Source: G963674665 sp964609625
GTDB taxonomy: Bacteria; Desulfobacterota; Desulfovibrionia; Desulfovibrionales; Desulfovibrionaceae
Length of the DNA stretch: 59,181 nucleotides
Reading direction: 5' to 3'
Assembly (NCBI GenBank): GCA_964609625.1
Contig: CAZSRS010000023.1
Coordinates: forward strand, 1 to 59,181
Under the pieces are notes generated by a model, which saw only the letters and a program-made list of their open reading frames with translations, ran no database searches and was not told the origin of the DNA. Positions 30,088 to 38,002 of the stretch are shown in pieces (within the stretch, counting starts at the first letter, position 1; every line of letters begins with the position of its first letter). The position numbers were made by a program, and so were the translations under genes.

Positions 30088-30124
30088 TTGACATCCAATC
30101 TAAAATGTGTTCATAAAAAGGTCA
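30088..30124. promoter_or_regulatory. overlapping divergent promoters between DUF2867 and tetR
   Basis: Rightward: TTGACA at 30088-30093 and CATAAA at 30112-30117 (18-nt spacer). Leftward, on the complement: TTGACC with TAGATT after 17 nt, occupying the same segment. One repressor bound here would silence both directions, the usual TetR arrangement. No convincing long palindrome was found; TGTTGACAT and TGTGTTCAT form a loose direct repeat. Confidence 0.55.
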
Positions 30125-30163
30125 AGTTTTTTGGATTTAATAAATAGCATTTTCGGAGTCAGC

Positions 30164-30901
30164 ATGAAAATCAGCGCCTCGCAAAAGGTTGAGAACAGGC
30201 AGGCCATTCTGGACGCGGCCGTGGACGTGATCATCGAGAAGGGGTTCCGCGCCGCGAGCATGCGTGCCGTGGCGCGCAAGGCCGGCGTCGGCGACGCAAC
30301 CATCTACAATTACTTTCCGACCAAGGAAACCTTGTTGTACGGCTATTACCAGGATGCGCTGGAGACAGCGGCCGAAGCTCTGGTGCGGGTGGAAGGCATC
30401 GAGTCATTCGATTCGCGCGAAAAACTGCAAGTTTTTTTCGATAGCATTCTCGATGGCTTTCTCAAGGATCGGGAATTCGTGGCGCAGACATTTGCCTCGG
30501 TGTTCTTCCACCCCATCCCGGTGGACAAATCCATCAAGGCCATACGCACGCGCTTTGTCGCCGTGGTGGAGAACATCTTCGAGCAGGCGGTGGAGACCGG
30601 GGAGCTGCCAGGGGTCATGTTCGAGGAACTGGTCCATCTTTGTATCTGGGATTTCTACATCGCCACGGTGCTGTACTGGCTCAAGGACGATTCCGAGCGG
30701 TTCACCAACACCACCGTGTTCATCGATAAAAGCCTGGATTTGGGGTATGCCGTGCTGAAATCCGGTGTGCTGAGCAAGGTAATGGGGTTGGCTTCCTTTC
30801 TGTTCAAGTCGCACGTGCTCAGCCGCATGGACCTGTTCACGGAGCAGCGCGACGCTCTCCAACGTATCACACGGGAGTTCATGGACCATGGCGAGCGATG
30901 A
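30164..30901 (+). CDS. TetR-family transcriptional regulator
   Basis: The product is 245 residues from the ATG at 30164, preceded by GGAG. The N-terminal helix-turn-helix RQAILDAAVDVIIEKGFRAASMRAVARKAGVGDATIYNYFPTKETL (about residues 11-56, read in parts) is typical TetR. The C-terminal ligand domain is longer than average (about 190 residues) and not assignable. It overlaps the ABC1 kinase start by 14 bases, so they are co-translated, and it faces the DUF2867/PNPOx pair, its likely targets. Confidence 0.93.
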   Translation: MKISASQKVENRQAILDAAVDVIIEKGFRAASMRAVARKAGVGDATIYNYFPTKETLLYGYYQDALETAAEALVRVEGIESFDSREKLQVFFDSILDGFLKDREFVAQTFASVFFHPIPVDKSIKAIRTRFVAVVENIFEQAVETGELPGVMFEELVHLCIWDFYIATVLYWLKDDSERFTNTTVFIDKSLDLGYAVLKSGVLSKVMGLASFLFKSHVLSRMDLFTEQRDALQRITREFMDHGER

Positions 30902-32186
30902 CACGCCCAAGGGCAGCCTGGCACGGGGCTTGGTCGGCGGCAAAACCGCGGTGCGCATGGGCGGCGCCTATCTGAAGTATGTCGTTGAGAAACCATTTCT
31001 GTCGGAGGCTGCTCGCGAATCCGCTCGGCGGCGGACGGCGGAGCAGAACATGGAACGGCTTTTCCAGGGGCTGTGCCGGCTCAAGGGCATGGCCCTGAAA
31101 ATGGCGCAGACCCTCAGCCTGGAAATGGACATCTTTCCCGAACACATTCGCACCCACCTCGAACGTGCCTACACTGACGTCCCACCCATGAACCGGGCCC
31201 TGACACGCAAGGTTCTGAGCACGGCCTACGGCACTGCGCCCGAAAAGGTCTTCCAATCCTTCGAGGCCACGGCCTTTGCCGCGGCCAGCCTGGGACAGGT
31301 GCACAGGGCCGTGGGAGGGAGCGGCGAACCCCTGGCGCTGAAGATCCAATATCCCGGCATCCGCGAGACCATCCGCAGCGACATGCGGCTGGTCAAGGCC
31401 CTGCTGCTGCCTTTTCCCGAATACGAGTCCATGAAGCCGGTATTTGCCGAAATCGAGACGCGTTTCCTGGAGGAGACCGATTATCGTCTCGAGGCGGAAA
31501 ACGCCGCCTTTTTCCACGCCCGGTTGCAGATGGATGGGATCCGCGTGCCCATGGTGCACTGCGACTTATGCACGGAGCAGGTGCTTTGCCTCGCGCTGCT
31601 GGAAGGGAAACCCCTGCATGCCTGGCTCGGGACGAATCCCGACGCCCAGGCCAGGGACGCGGTGGCGCGGCGGCTGCAGGATCTGTTCATCCGCGGCCTC
31701 TACGGCCTGCACTGCATCCACGCCGATCCACATCCCGGAAATTTCCTCGTGCTGGACGACACCTCCACGGGCCTGGTGGATTTCGGCTGCGTGAAACGCC
31801 TGGACAAGACCTTTGTCGAACCCTATCGGCAACTGCTGCTCGCGCTCACCAGCGGCGACGATGACGCCTGTCTGTCCGTTCTGCGGATGCTCGGCACGAT
31901 CCCTGAAAGTGCGGACGCGGCCCTGGAACGGGATGTGCGGGAGGCGTTCATCCGATACGGGAACTGGCTGCGGAACATCTTCAGCGTGGAGCGGTTCGAT
32001 TTCAGCAAGAACAAGGACTTCATCAAGGAAGGCAAGGTAATTTCCATGACCATGAAGCATGTCTTGCGTAAACTGCGCATCAATCCGGACTTCGTGTTTC
32101 TGGATCGCACGCGGTACGGGTTACTGAGACTTTTCGAAAGGATGGAGGCTCGCGTCTCGTTCCGGAACGAATATGAGTGTTCGTGA
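30888..32186 (+). CDS. ABC1/UbiB-family atypical kinase
   Basis: The product is 432 residues. It has the UbiB/ADCK architecture: a KxGQ-like motif as KMAQTLS (residues 71-77) where the Gly is replaced by Ala, the Ala-rich loop FAAASLGQVHRAV, the VAIK-type Lys in LALKIQYPG, HADPHPGNF catalytic loop and LVDFG metal-binding Asp. Such proteins bind ATP and support isoprenoid lipid or quinone synthesis at the membrane; sulfate reducers use menaquinone, so the client is unknown. It starts inside the TetR gene's 3' end and is under the same regulation. A C-terminal 50-residue stretch is family-specific. Confidence 0.9.
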   Translation: MASDDTPKGSLARGLVGGKTAVRMGGAYLKYVVEKPFLSEAARESARRRTAEQNMERLFQGLCRLKGMALKMAQTLSLEMDIFPEHIRTHLERAYTDVPPMNRALTRKVLSTAYGTAPEKVFQSFEATAFAAASLGQVHRAVGGSGEPLALKIQYPGIRETIRSDMRLVKALLLPFPEYESMKPVFAEIETRFLEETDYRLEAENAAFFHARLQMDGIRVPMVHCDLCTEQVLCLALLEGKPLHAWLGTNPDAQARDAVARRLQDLFIRGLYGLHCIHADPHPGNFLVLDDTSTGLVDFGCVKRLDKTFVEPYRQLLLALTSGDDDACLSVLRMLGTIPESADAALERDVREAFIRYGNWLRNIFSVERFDFSKNKDFIKEGKVISMTMKHVLRKLRINPDFVFLDRTRYGLLRLFERMEARVSFRNEYECS

Positions 32187-32269
32187 AGCATTGAAACGGC
32201 TTTGCATGGAAGTTCATGGGGTCAGAGTACCCATACTGCCGTGGAATGCTTCGTTGCGTGGCGGGAGTC

Positions 32270-32431
32270 CTACAACACCCCGCGCAGCAGATAGTACGTC
32301 ACCAGGCCCGTGCCCACGGAGCCGTAGAGCAGTAGTCAGGGCACGCAATACTTCCTGAGTTTCCACAGGGCCAGGCCGGCGAAGGCTCCCCCGGCGAGGA
32401 ACGCGGCGATCAACGCAATACCCTGGTTCAC
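32270..32431 (-). CDS. candidate small two-helix membrane protein interrupted by an in-frame TGA
   Basis: A GTG at 32431 lies 7 nt after GGAGG. Thirty-one codons give MNQGIALIAAFLAGG... ending LRKYCVP, a TM helix with basic flank, then TGA at 32338-32336, and the same frame continues for 21 more codons as a second hydrophobic helix (LLLYGSVGTGLVTYYLL then RGVL) to TAG at 32272-32270. The read-through product would be 53 residues with Cys-Val-Pro-Sec, or the TGA is a nonsense mutation in a broken gene. A GC hairpin with GG loop lies about 21 nt after the TGA. It weakly recalls small ATPase-associated two-helix proteins. The identity is unknown. Confidence 0.4.
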
Positions 32432-32453
32432 AATACCACCTCCATTGCTCAAG

Positions 32454-32481
32454 AAGATAAGCACGAGGCGGTTTTTGTCCA
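32454..32481 (-). promoter_or_regulatory. candidate promoter of the small membrane-protein gene
   Basis: Read on the minus strand, TGGACA (32481-32476) and TATCTT (32459-32454) are 16 nt apart. This places a start about 15 nt before the GTG, just before the GGAGG site. Confidence 0.35.
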
Positions 32482-32627
32482 GGGAGAGCGTAAATACCAT
32501 TCCCCGGATGGGTACGGATTCCGTGAGGCCGTGCGGGGAAAGCCAGCGTCGAAATACAGCATGTTCCGCAGTCCGCGCGGGGAGCGGCAAGGCCAACACC
32601 CCGGAATCGGAAAGATCGGCGCAGGCC

Positions 32628-33539
32628 CTACCAGCCGGTGGGCGCGCCGCCGTCCTCCACGATGCGCACCGGGATCGCGCCGGGGCTCATTTCCAGACGC
32701 CAGAGTTCGGTCTTTTCGGGATTCAGGGCGGGTCGCCGCTCGAAGACAATGGCGGCGCCGTCATCCACGAAGGTAGGATTGCCCCCCTCGACCAAGTCCA
32801 ACCGGATGCCGGACTCGAGGTCGATGACCAGCACGGTGCCCGCTCCGCCGGTCAGGGACGGCGAGTGGCAGAGCACCTGCTCCCCGCCCAGGGTCAATTG
32901 CGGCCGCCAATAGGGGCGGTGGTCGTCGGCATCCCTGGGATAGCGGAAGATTTCCCGGCCGGCGGTGTCCACGATGTGGAATCCGCCAGACACGTCGCTG
33001 CCACTCTCCTGCCAGGCCAGGGCGCGGCCGTCGTCCGAGAAGCTGGGGTTGTCGAAGAGGTACCCCGCGTCCAGGAGCACATCCTTTTCCGTGAGCACAT
33101 GCCGCACCCGCTCCCCTTGTACTTCGGCCACGGTGAGGGACATGTCGGCCACGACCATGCCCTCCGCGTTCCGGCGCACGTTGCGTGCCGTGACCAGGGC
33201 CAGGAGCATGCCGTCCGGGGAAAAGGCCGGGGACGAAGCGCTGTGCACATCCGTGAAGGTCAGGATGCGTGTCTCGCCGCCGCTGGTGGGGGCGAGCTGG
33301 ATCTGGCCGAGACCGGTGTCTGGATCGTGGCCGCTGGCCACCGCCACCCATTTCCCGTCCGGGGACAAGGCCGGCGGGGAGTGATCGAGTTCCTCGAATG
33401 CGGCGACGCGACGCTGTCCCTTGCCGTGCGTGTCACTGACCCAGACCTCGTTGCCGCGCAAAAAAGCGAGGCCAGCGGCCTGGAGCGGAGAGGCGGACAG
33501 GGTGAGCAACAGGAGTGTAAAAAGAATGCGGAAGCGCAT
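32628..33539 (-). CDS. secreted TolB-like beta-propeller (PD40 repeat) protein
   Basis: The product is 303 residues with a signal peptide (about 1-21, ILFTLLLLTLSASPLQA). The mature protein consists of WD40-like PD40 repeats with recurring SPDGKWVAVASG, FSPDGMLLALVT and FSDDGRALAW. Such propellers usually mediate periplasmic protein-protein contacts, as TolB does. It is smaller than TolB and lacks the N-terminal TolB domain, and no tol-pal genes are nearby. Partner and role unknown. Confidence 0.85.
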   Translation of the reverse strand: MRFRILFTLLLLTLSASPLQAAGLAFLRGNEVWVSDTHGKGQRRVAAFEELDHSPPALSPDGKWVAVASGHDPDTGLGQIQLAPTSGGETRILTFTDVHSASSPAFSPDGMLLALVTARNVRRNAEGMVVADMSLTVAEVQGERVRHVLTEKDVLLDAGYLFDNPSFSDDGRALAWQESGSDVSGGFHIVDTAGREIFRYPRDADDHRPYWRPQLTLGGEQVLCHSPSLTGGAGTVLVIDLESGIRLDLVEGGNPTFVDDGAAIVFERRPALNPEKTELWRLEMSPGAIPVRIVEDGGAPTGW

Positions 33540-33639
33540 GGAGACCTCGTTGGGTTTGCAGGTTATCCTTCCTCATGGCACGTCACGGGCTCCGGCGCAA
33601 GAGGCTTACCGAGCCGTAGCCAGGGCCACATGCGTCCTG

Positions 33640-34791
33640 TCACCCCTGTCTGGCGGCGAGGCGTTCGCGCAGCCTGGCGAGCAGCGCAAAGCGGCTGTCG
33701 GTCGTCAGCTGGCGCATGCGTCGCTCCACGGCGGAGCGGTTCAGGGCCACGATGTCCGGTGCTGCCTCGTAGAACGCATAATGAATCTCCACGAACTGGG
33801 CCGGTGAGTACTCCTTGTTTTGCAGGAGGAATGTCTCGCGGCAAAACCGATCGGGCATGCCCAACATGGCCGCGATCTTGGGCGGAAAGAGCCACTGCGT
33901 GTGAGCCATGATGCCGGCAGTGTCCTGGCGGACCTTTTCGTCGAGTCGGCCCAGTCCCAGGCGCTCCATGATCTGATCCGCGATGTGTTGGAGAACGTGC
34001 CCCGCGGGGTGGTTGATGGTGTGAAACAGCACACCCTGGGTGTAGCGGGGGCGCAGGTAGTCGGTGATCGTGACGTCCCAGTGACGCTCCCTCCGGCGCA
34101 GCTCCCGCATACCGCCGGCGACGTAGCGGATGAAGGAGCTCCTCAGCCAGGTTCCCTGACAGAGGTCCCGCGCGCAAAGCTCGGGCGAAGTACCGGAGAT
34201 GTACGAAGTGAAGACATATGCGGAGTGCAATCCGAACAGTGGCTCCGTGAGGTTCCTGCCCTGGGCGTCCTTGAGGAACATGGCGTCGGGGTGGTAGCCA
34301 CTGAAAAAACAGGTGGGATAGACGATGAGCGCCCTTGCGCGGGAGCGCACGTCCACGGTGCGCAAGGGGTAGTCCTTGTGCATGATGTTCTGGGTCAGCA
34401 CGACATCGACCGCTCCCACCACGTGCTGGAGCACGCCCTGTTGCAACGCCGCGGGCATGGTGTGCAGGAGCGGAATGTTGCGGATGGCCGCGTAGTGCTC
34501 CTGGAACGGGGCGTGCCGCATGCAGATCTCGCGCAGGGGTGTGGACTGGCAATTCCCCAGGAACAGGGCCGCCATTTTCCCGTCCGCGCGGACGGTCTCG
34601 ATTTCTTCGTGGATCAGGGCGAGAATGCGGTCGATGCGCCCATTATTCGCCAGGGTTTCGAGAAAGATGTTCAGGACGCTCTGGTTTTCGGGTCTGAGGC
34701 GTGTGGCCCGCTCCAGGTATTCCTCGGCCTCGAGGGTCCTGTTCCCGCGCAGGAGCGCCTTGGCACGCTGCATGTTTTCCCGGAATCGCAT
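33640..34791 (-). CDS. WcbI-type polysaccharide enzyme with an N-terminal TPR-like helical region
   Basis: The product is 383 residues. The first 70 residues are helical and TPR-like (AEEYLERATRLRPENQSVLNIFLETL). Then comes the WcbI hallmark ALFLGNCQSTPLREIC (GNCQ at 79-82), a catalytic Cys-Gln pair in the capsule-linked acyl/acetyl-transferase fold, with FFSGYHPDAM and HTINHPAGHVL further down. Probably modifies or handles a glycan at the cytoplasmic face. No capsule cluster is adjacent; it stands alone 100 bp after the propeller gene on the minus strand. Confidence 0.75.
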   Translation of the reverse strand: MRFRENMQRAKALLRGNRTLEAEEYLERATRLRPENQSVLNIFLETLANNGRIDRILALIHEEIETVRADGKMAALFLGNCQSTPLREICMRHAPFQEHYAAIRNIPLLHTMPAALQQGVLQHVVGAVDVVLTQNIMHKDYPLRTVDVRSRARALIVYPTCFFSGYHPDAMFLKDAQGRNLTEPLFGLHSAYVFTSYISGTSPELCARDLCQGTWLRSSFIRYVAGGMRELRRRERHWDVTITDYLRPRYTQGVLFHTINHPAGHVLQHIADQIMERLGLGRLDEKVRQDTAGIMAHTQWLFPPKIAAMLGMPDRFCRETFLLQNKEYSPAQFVEIHYAFYEAAPDIVALNRSAVERRMRQLTTDSRFALLARLRERLAARQG

Positions 34792-34973
34792 GCGTCAACT
34801 CGCGTGGGCGGGATCGATACCAGAGGTGATATGGCGGGCGGACATAAGGAACACACGGAGCAATGAGGGGTGGGCATGATCGGCCCGGGCTGCCCGCGGG
34901 CCGCGTCGCGCGTGCGAACAGGCGCCGGGCGTCGGAGGTGTACGTACCAAGGCCGGGGAGGCGATAAGGCCGA

Positions 34974-35348
34974 TCAGGATTGCAAGGCCTTGGCCATGGC
35001 CATGGAGACCTTGTTTTTCAGCTCTTCCAGTTCCACGGACTTGACCACGTAGTAGTCCGCGGCAATGGACTTGAGGTCGTGCTGAAAGCTGTCGTAGGCC
35101 GTGCTGAGAATCACGGGCAGGTCCTGGTCCTTGCTGCGGATTTCCTGCAGCAGGTCGAGACCGGAGAGGTTGGGGCCGAGCTTGATGTCCAGAACCACGA
35201 CCAGCGGCTGTTCCCGTTCGATCACCTCCAGAATTGCTTCCTGGCCGTCAGAGGTGGAAACCACGTATCCTTCCGCTTCCAGCTCCTCTTTGTAGAGCAT
35301 GCGGATGTGCTTTTCGTCGTCCACCACCAGGACTCGCTTCTCACTCAT
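34974..35348 (-). CDS. single-domain response regulator (CheY-like)
   Basis: The product is 124 residues from the ATG at 35348, with GGAGG before it. It is a bare receiver domain: VLVVDDEKHIRMLYKEELEAEGY at the start, phosphorylated Asp in VVVLDIKLGPNLSGLDLL, the switch Thr/Ser in PVILSTAYDSF and Lys in YYVVKSVELEEL. No output domain, so it must act through protein contacts or a phosphorelay. It could receive phosphate from one of the orphan kinases of this window (speculation). It is divergent from the ArsR operon. Confidence 0.92.
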   Translation of the reverse strand: MSEKRVLVVDDEKHIRMLYKEELEAEGYVVSTSDGQEAILEVIEREQPLVVVLDIKLGPNLSGLDLLQEIRSKDQDLPVILSTAYDSFQHDLKSIAADYYVVKSVELEELKNKVSMAMAKALQS

Positions 35349-35618
35349 TGCCGCCTCCGTGTTTTCCAGGGCGCCGCATTCCCGCGTGGATGTCGGAGAT
35401 CCGCAACGCGCACCGACTACTCCCGCTACTGCCGCCGTATCGTCATCAGTCGTTTTCCCTAATATAGCCATGGAAAAATGACAAGCAAGGGTTCGGCGGG
35501 GCGCTGGCCGCGGCCGGCAGCTCCACGAATGCATGGAAGAAACCCAGGCCAGGCGGATACGGCATTCCACCGCCTCCCGGTTGGCGACGGTGAACCCAAA
35601 AATCATTCCTTGCGGAGC
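35349..35618. other. divergent intergenic region between response regulator and ArsR operon
   Basis: About 270 bp with no ORF that has a ribosome site. Near 35455-35475 there is an AT-rich segment that could hold the response-regulator promoter. Nothing else recognisable. Confidence 0.5.
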
Positions 35619-35647
35619 TTGACAGCCCTGAGCGGCTGGCATAGATA
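35619..35647 (+). promoter_or_regulatory. candidate sigma-70-like promoter of the ArsR operon
   Basis: TTGACA (35619-35624) and TAGATA (35642-35647) have a 17-nt spacer. The start of transcription would fall just upstream of the palindrome at 35658-35673, the normal place for an ArsR operator. Confidence 0.6.
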
Positions 35648-35657
35648 CACTTTATAT

Positions 35658-35673
35658 TTGGCGATTTCGCCAA
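35658..35673. promoter_or_regulatory. candidate ArsR operator palindrome
   Basis: TTGGCG-ATTT-CGCCAA is a perfect 6-bp inverted repeat with a 4-nt centre, lying 10 bp before the ArsR start codon and just after the likely transcription start. ArsR dimers bind such imperfect or perfect AT-flanked palindromes, so autorepression is the simple reading. Confidence 0.6.
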
Positions 35674-35683
35674 GGAGTATGCA

Positions 35684-35998
35684 ATGAGTGCAGAGACAAC
35701 GATACCATCGCGGGTGCGGGAGTTCGAGGAACGGGCCATGGTCATGAAAGCCATGGCGCACCCCTCGCGGCTCTTGATCATCGACGAACTCTCCCACGGA
35801 GAGCGTTGCGTCTGCGAGCTGACGGTACTGGTGGGGAACGACATGTCCACCGTGTCCAAGCACTTGGCCGTGCTCAAACGCGCAGGCATAGTGCAGGACG
35901 AGAAACGCGGGCTCCAGGTCTACTATCGCCTCAAAGTCCCTTGCATCCTCAACTTCTTCCAATGCGTGGAGTCCGTGATCAAGGCCCGGTCACGCTGA
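35684..35998 (+). CDS. ArsR-family metalloregulator
   Basis: The product is 104 residues. It is a winged-helix repressor: MAHPSRLLIIDELSHGERCVCELT, then MSTVSKHLAVLKRAGIVQDEKRGLQVYYRL. Cys42 and Cys44 (ERCVCEL) at the DNA-reading helix match the alpha-3 metal(loid) site of classical ArsR/CadC (CVC). As(III), Sb(III), Cd or a similar thiophile would release it from DNA. First gene of a nine-gene operon, with an operator-like palindrome upstream. The inducer is unknown. Confidence 0.93.
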   Translation: MSAETTIPSRVREFEERAMVMKAMAHPSRLLIIDELSHGERCVCELTVLVGNDMSTVSKHLAVLKRAGIVQDEKRGLQVYYRLKVPCILNFFQCVESVIKARSR

Positions 35999-36064
35999 TT
36001 TTTTTTGCGCATCTATTTGGCCATTTTTTCAAGTTTATTCGTAATCCTGGAGGAAAGACGATAC

Positions 36065-37366
36065 ATGTTCTGGAAAAACGAGTGGAAGGCCCTTCTCGTC
36101 GTCATCGGCGTATTTCTGGCCTGTTTCTATCTCCCTGTGGGGGAGGGCAGGTTCGACAACGCCCTGCTCGAGGCCATGCACTTGGTCAAGTGGTATGCTC
36201 AGGAGCACGTCTTGCTCTGCCTGGTGCCAGCCTTTTTCATCGCCGGCGCCATCGGTGTGTTCGTCAGCCAGGCCGCTGTGATGAAGTACCTCGGACCCAA
36301 GGCCAACAAGGTCTGCGCCTACGGAGTGGCCTCCTGCTCCGGGTCCATCCTGGCGGTGTGCTCCTGCACCATCCTGCCGCTGTTCGCCGGCATCTACCGC
36401 ATGGGCGCGGGGCTTGGGCCGGCCACGGCCTTCCTCTACTCCGGCCCGGCCATCAACGTTCTGGCCATCATCCTCACGGCGCGCATCCTGGGGCCCCAGT
36501 TGGGCCTGGCGCGCGCCGTGGGCGCCATCGTCTTCAGCGTGGTCATCGGCCTGCTCATGCACCTGATCTACCGCCGGGAGGAAGGGGAGAAGCTGGCACA
36601 GATGGCGGCCATGCCCGAGCCCGAGGTGCAGCGCGCCCTGTGGCAGAACGCGGTGTACTTCGCCACCATGATCGGCGTGCTGGTGTTCGCCAACTGGGGG
36701 GCGCCGGCAGAGAACACCGGACTGTGGGCCTCGATCCACGCCGCCAAGTGGGGCATCACCTCGGTCTTTGCCCTGGGCTTCGCGGCTTGTCTGGTGGCCT
36801 GGTTCAATGTCAAGCTGTGGCACATGGCCCTGGCGGCGCTGCCGGCCGTGGCCCTGGGCCTGGCCTTCCCCGAGTCGCCACAGATCGCCTTTGTGGCGGG
36901 CGTGGTGGGCCTGAGCCTGCTCACCAGCACCAGGGAGGACGAACTCGGCGAGTGGTTCGGCCAGAGCTGGGGCTTTGCCAAGCAGATCATGCCGCTCCTG
37001 CTGTACGGCGTGCTCATCGCCGGCGCCCTTCTGGGCCGCCCCGGCAATGAGGGCCTGATCCCCTCGGAGTGGGTTTCCGCTGCCGTGGGGGGGAATTCCC
37101 TGCTCTCGAACTTCGTGGCATCCTTTGCCGGCGCGTTCATGTATTTCGCCACACTGACCGAAGTGCCCATCCTGCAGGGGCTCATCGGCAACGGCATGGG
37201 CCAGGGTCCGGCCCTGGCGCTGCTGCTGGCCGGCCCGGCCCTGAGCCTGCCCAACATGCTGGTGATCCGAAGCGTCATGGGGACGCAGAAGACCGTGGTC
37301 TTCGTGACCTTGGTGATTGTCATGGCCACCCTGAGTGGTATAGTTTACGGCAACATCGTTGCTTAA
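36065..37366 (+). CDS. permease of the DUF318/ArsP/SO_0444 family
   Basis: The product is 433 residues from the ATG at 36065, preceded by GGAGGAAAG. It has about ten TM helices and the family's diagnostic cysteine cluster ASCSGSILAVCSCTILPLFAGIY (Cys91, Cys99, Cys101). The family includes ArsP, which exports trivalent organoarsenicals, and SO_0444-like putative copper/zinc or sulfur-compound permeases. Placed directly after ArsR, it is the likely efflux (or uptake) channel of the operon. Substrate unknown. Confidence 0.88.
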   Translation: MFWKNEWKALLVVIGVFLACFYLPVGEGRFDNALLEAMHLVKWYAQEHVLLCLVPAFFIAGAIGVFVSQAAVMKYLGPKANKVCAYGVASCSGSILAVCSCTILPLFAGIYRMGAGLGPATAFLYSGPAINVLAIILTARILGPQLGLARAVGAIVFSVVIGLLMHLIYRREEGEKLAQMAAMPEPEVQRALWQNAVYFATMIGVLVFANWGAPAENTGLWASIHAAKWGITSVFALGFAACLVAWFNVKLWHMALAALPAVALGLAFPESPQIAFVAGVVGLSLLTSTREDELGEWFGQSWGFAKQIMPLLLYGVLIAGALLGRPGNEGLIPSEWVSAAVGGNSLLSNFVASFAGAFMYFATLTEVPILQGLIGNGMGQGPALALLLAGPALSLPNMLVIRSVMGTQKTVVFVTLVIVMATLSGIVYGNIVA

Positions 37367-37377
37367 TGGAGATGGAG

Positions 37378-37611
37378 ATGAAAAAGATTCTGGTATTGGG
37401 CCCTGGCTGCCCCAAGTGTGAAAAGCTGAAGAAGGACGTGGAGAGCGTTGTCCGGGAACTGGGCCTGGAGGCCGAGATCGGCAAGGTCTCGGACATCTCG
37501 GAGATGATGCAGTACGGCGTGATGTCCACCCCGGCCCTGGTGGTGGACGGCGAGGTCAAGGTGGTGGGCAAGGTGCCGTCCGTGGCGGAACTCAAAAAAA
37601 TGTTGTCCTGA
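37378..37611 (+). CDS. small redox-active disulfide protein (thioredoxin-fold, CPKC)
   Basis: The product is 77 residues. The ATG at 37378 follows GGAG; two more in-frame ATGs (37366, 37372) lie upstream. It has a glutaredoxin-like mini-thioredoxin fold with MKKILVLGPGCPKCEKLKKD (CxxC at 11 and 14) and TPALVVDGEVKVVGKVPS. Often encoded next to DUF318 permeases. It probably keeps the permease or its substrate reduced in the cytoplasm; inference. Confidence 0.9.
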   Translation: MKKILVLGPGCPKCEKLKKDVESVVRELGLEAEIGKVSDISEMMQYGVMSTPALVVDGEVKVVGKVPSVAELKKMLS

Positions 37612-37633
37612 TCTGAGCAACGGAGAGACAGAC

Positions 37634-38002
37634 ATGAGCGTTCAATGTGCATGCGGGGCCGCACCCAAACTGATCTTTGCCTGTTCCGGAGGGGCCGATG
37701 TCGGCGCTCTGGCCGACCAGGCTGGAAGAAAACTGACCCGTGACGGCTGCGGCAGGATGTTCTGCCTTGCCGGCATCGGGGGCAGGGTCTCGGGCATCAT
37801 GAAGTCCACCGAGGCCGCTTCCATGATCCTGGCCATCGACGGCTGCCCCCTGGATTGTGCGAAAAAAAGCCTGGAACAGGCCGGCTTTACAAAATTCGAG
37901 CATCTGCGGCTTTCGGATCTGGGGCTGGAAAAGGGCAAGAGCGAGATCTCGGAAACCAACATCGCCCTGGTGGCGGGCAAGGCCGCGGAGTTGCTCGCAT
38001 GA
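37634..38002 (+). CDS. DGC-domain putative zinc-binding protein
   Basis: The product is 122 residues. The name-giving motif is AIDGCPLDCAKKSLEQAG (Cys71, Cys75), with further cysteines at 5, 7, 17, 39 and 44, seven in all. This matches the DGC domain (four conserved cysteines, thought to bind zinc). It overlaps the next gene by 4 bases (ATGA). Role unknown; likely a metal or thiol handler in the same pathway. Confidence 0.88.
   Translation: MSVQCACGAAPKLIFACSGGADVGALADQAGRKLTRDGCGRMFCLAGIGGRVSGIMKSTEAASMILAIDGCPLDCAKKSLEQAGFTKFEHLRLSDLGLEKGKSEISETNIALVAGKAAELLA

Larger units (their letters stand above)
32187..32627. other. 441-bp gap holding only a possible small membrane-protein gene
   Basis: No large ORF with a ribosome site fits here. 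The only plausible coding element is on the minus strand at 32270-32431 with a promoter-like sequence at 32454-32481. The rest shows nothing recognisable. Confidence 0.5.
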
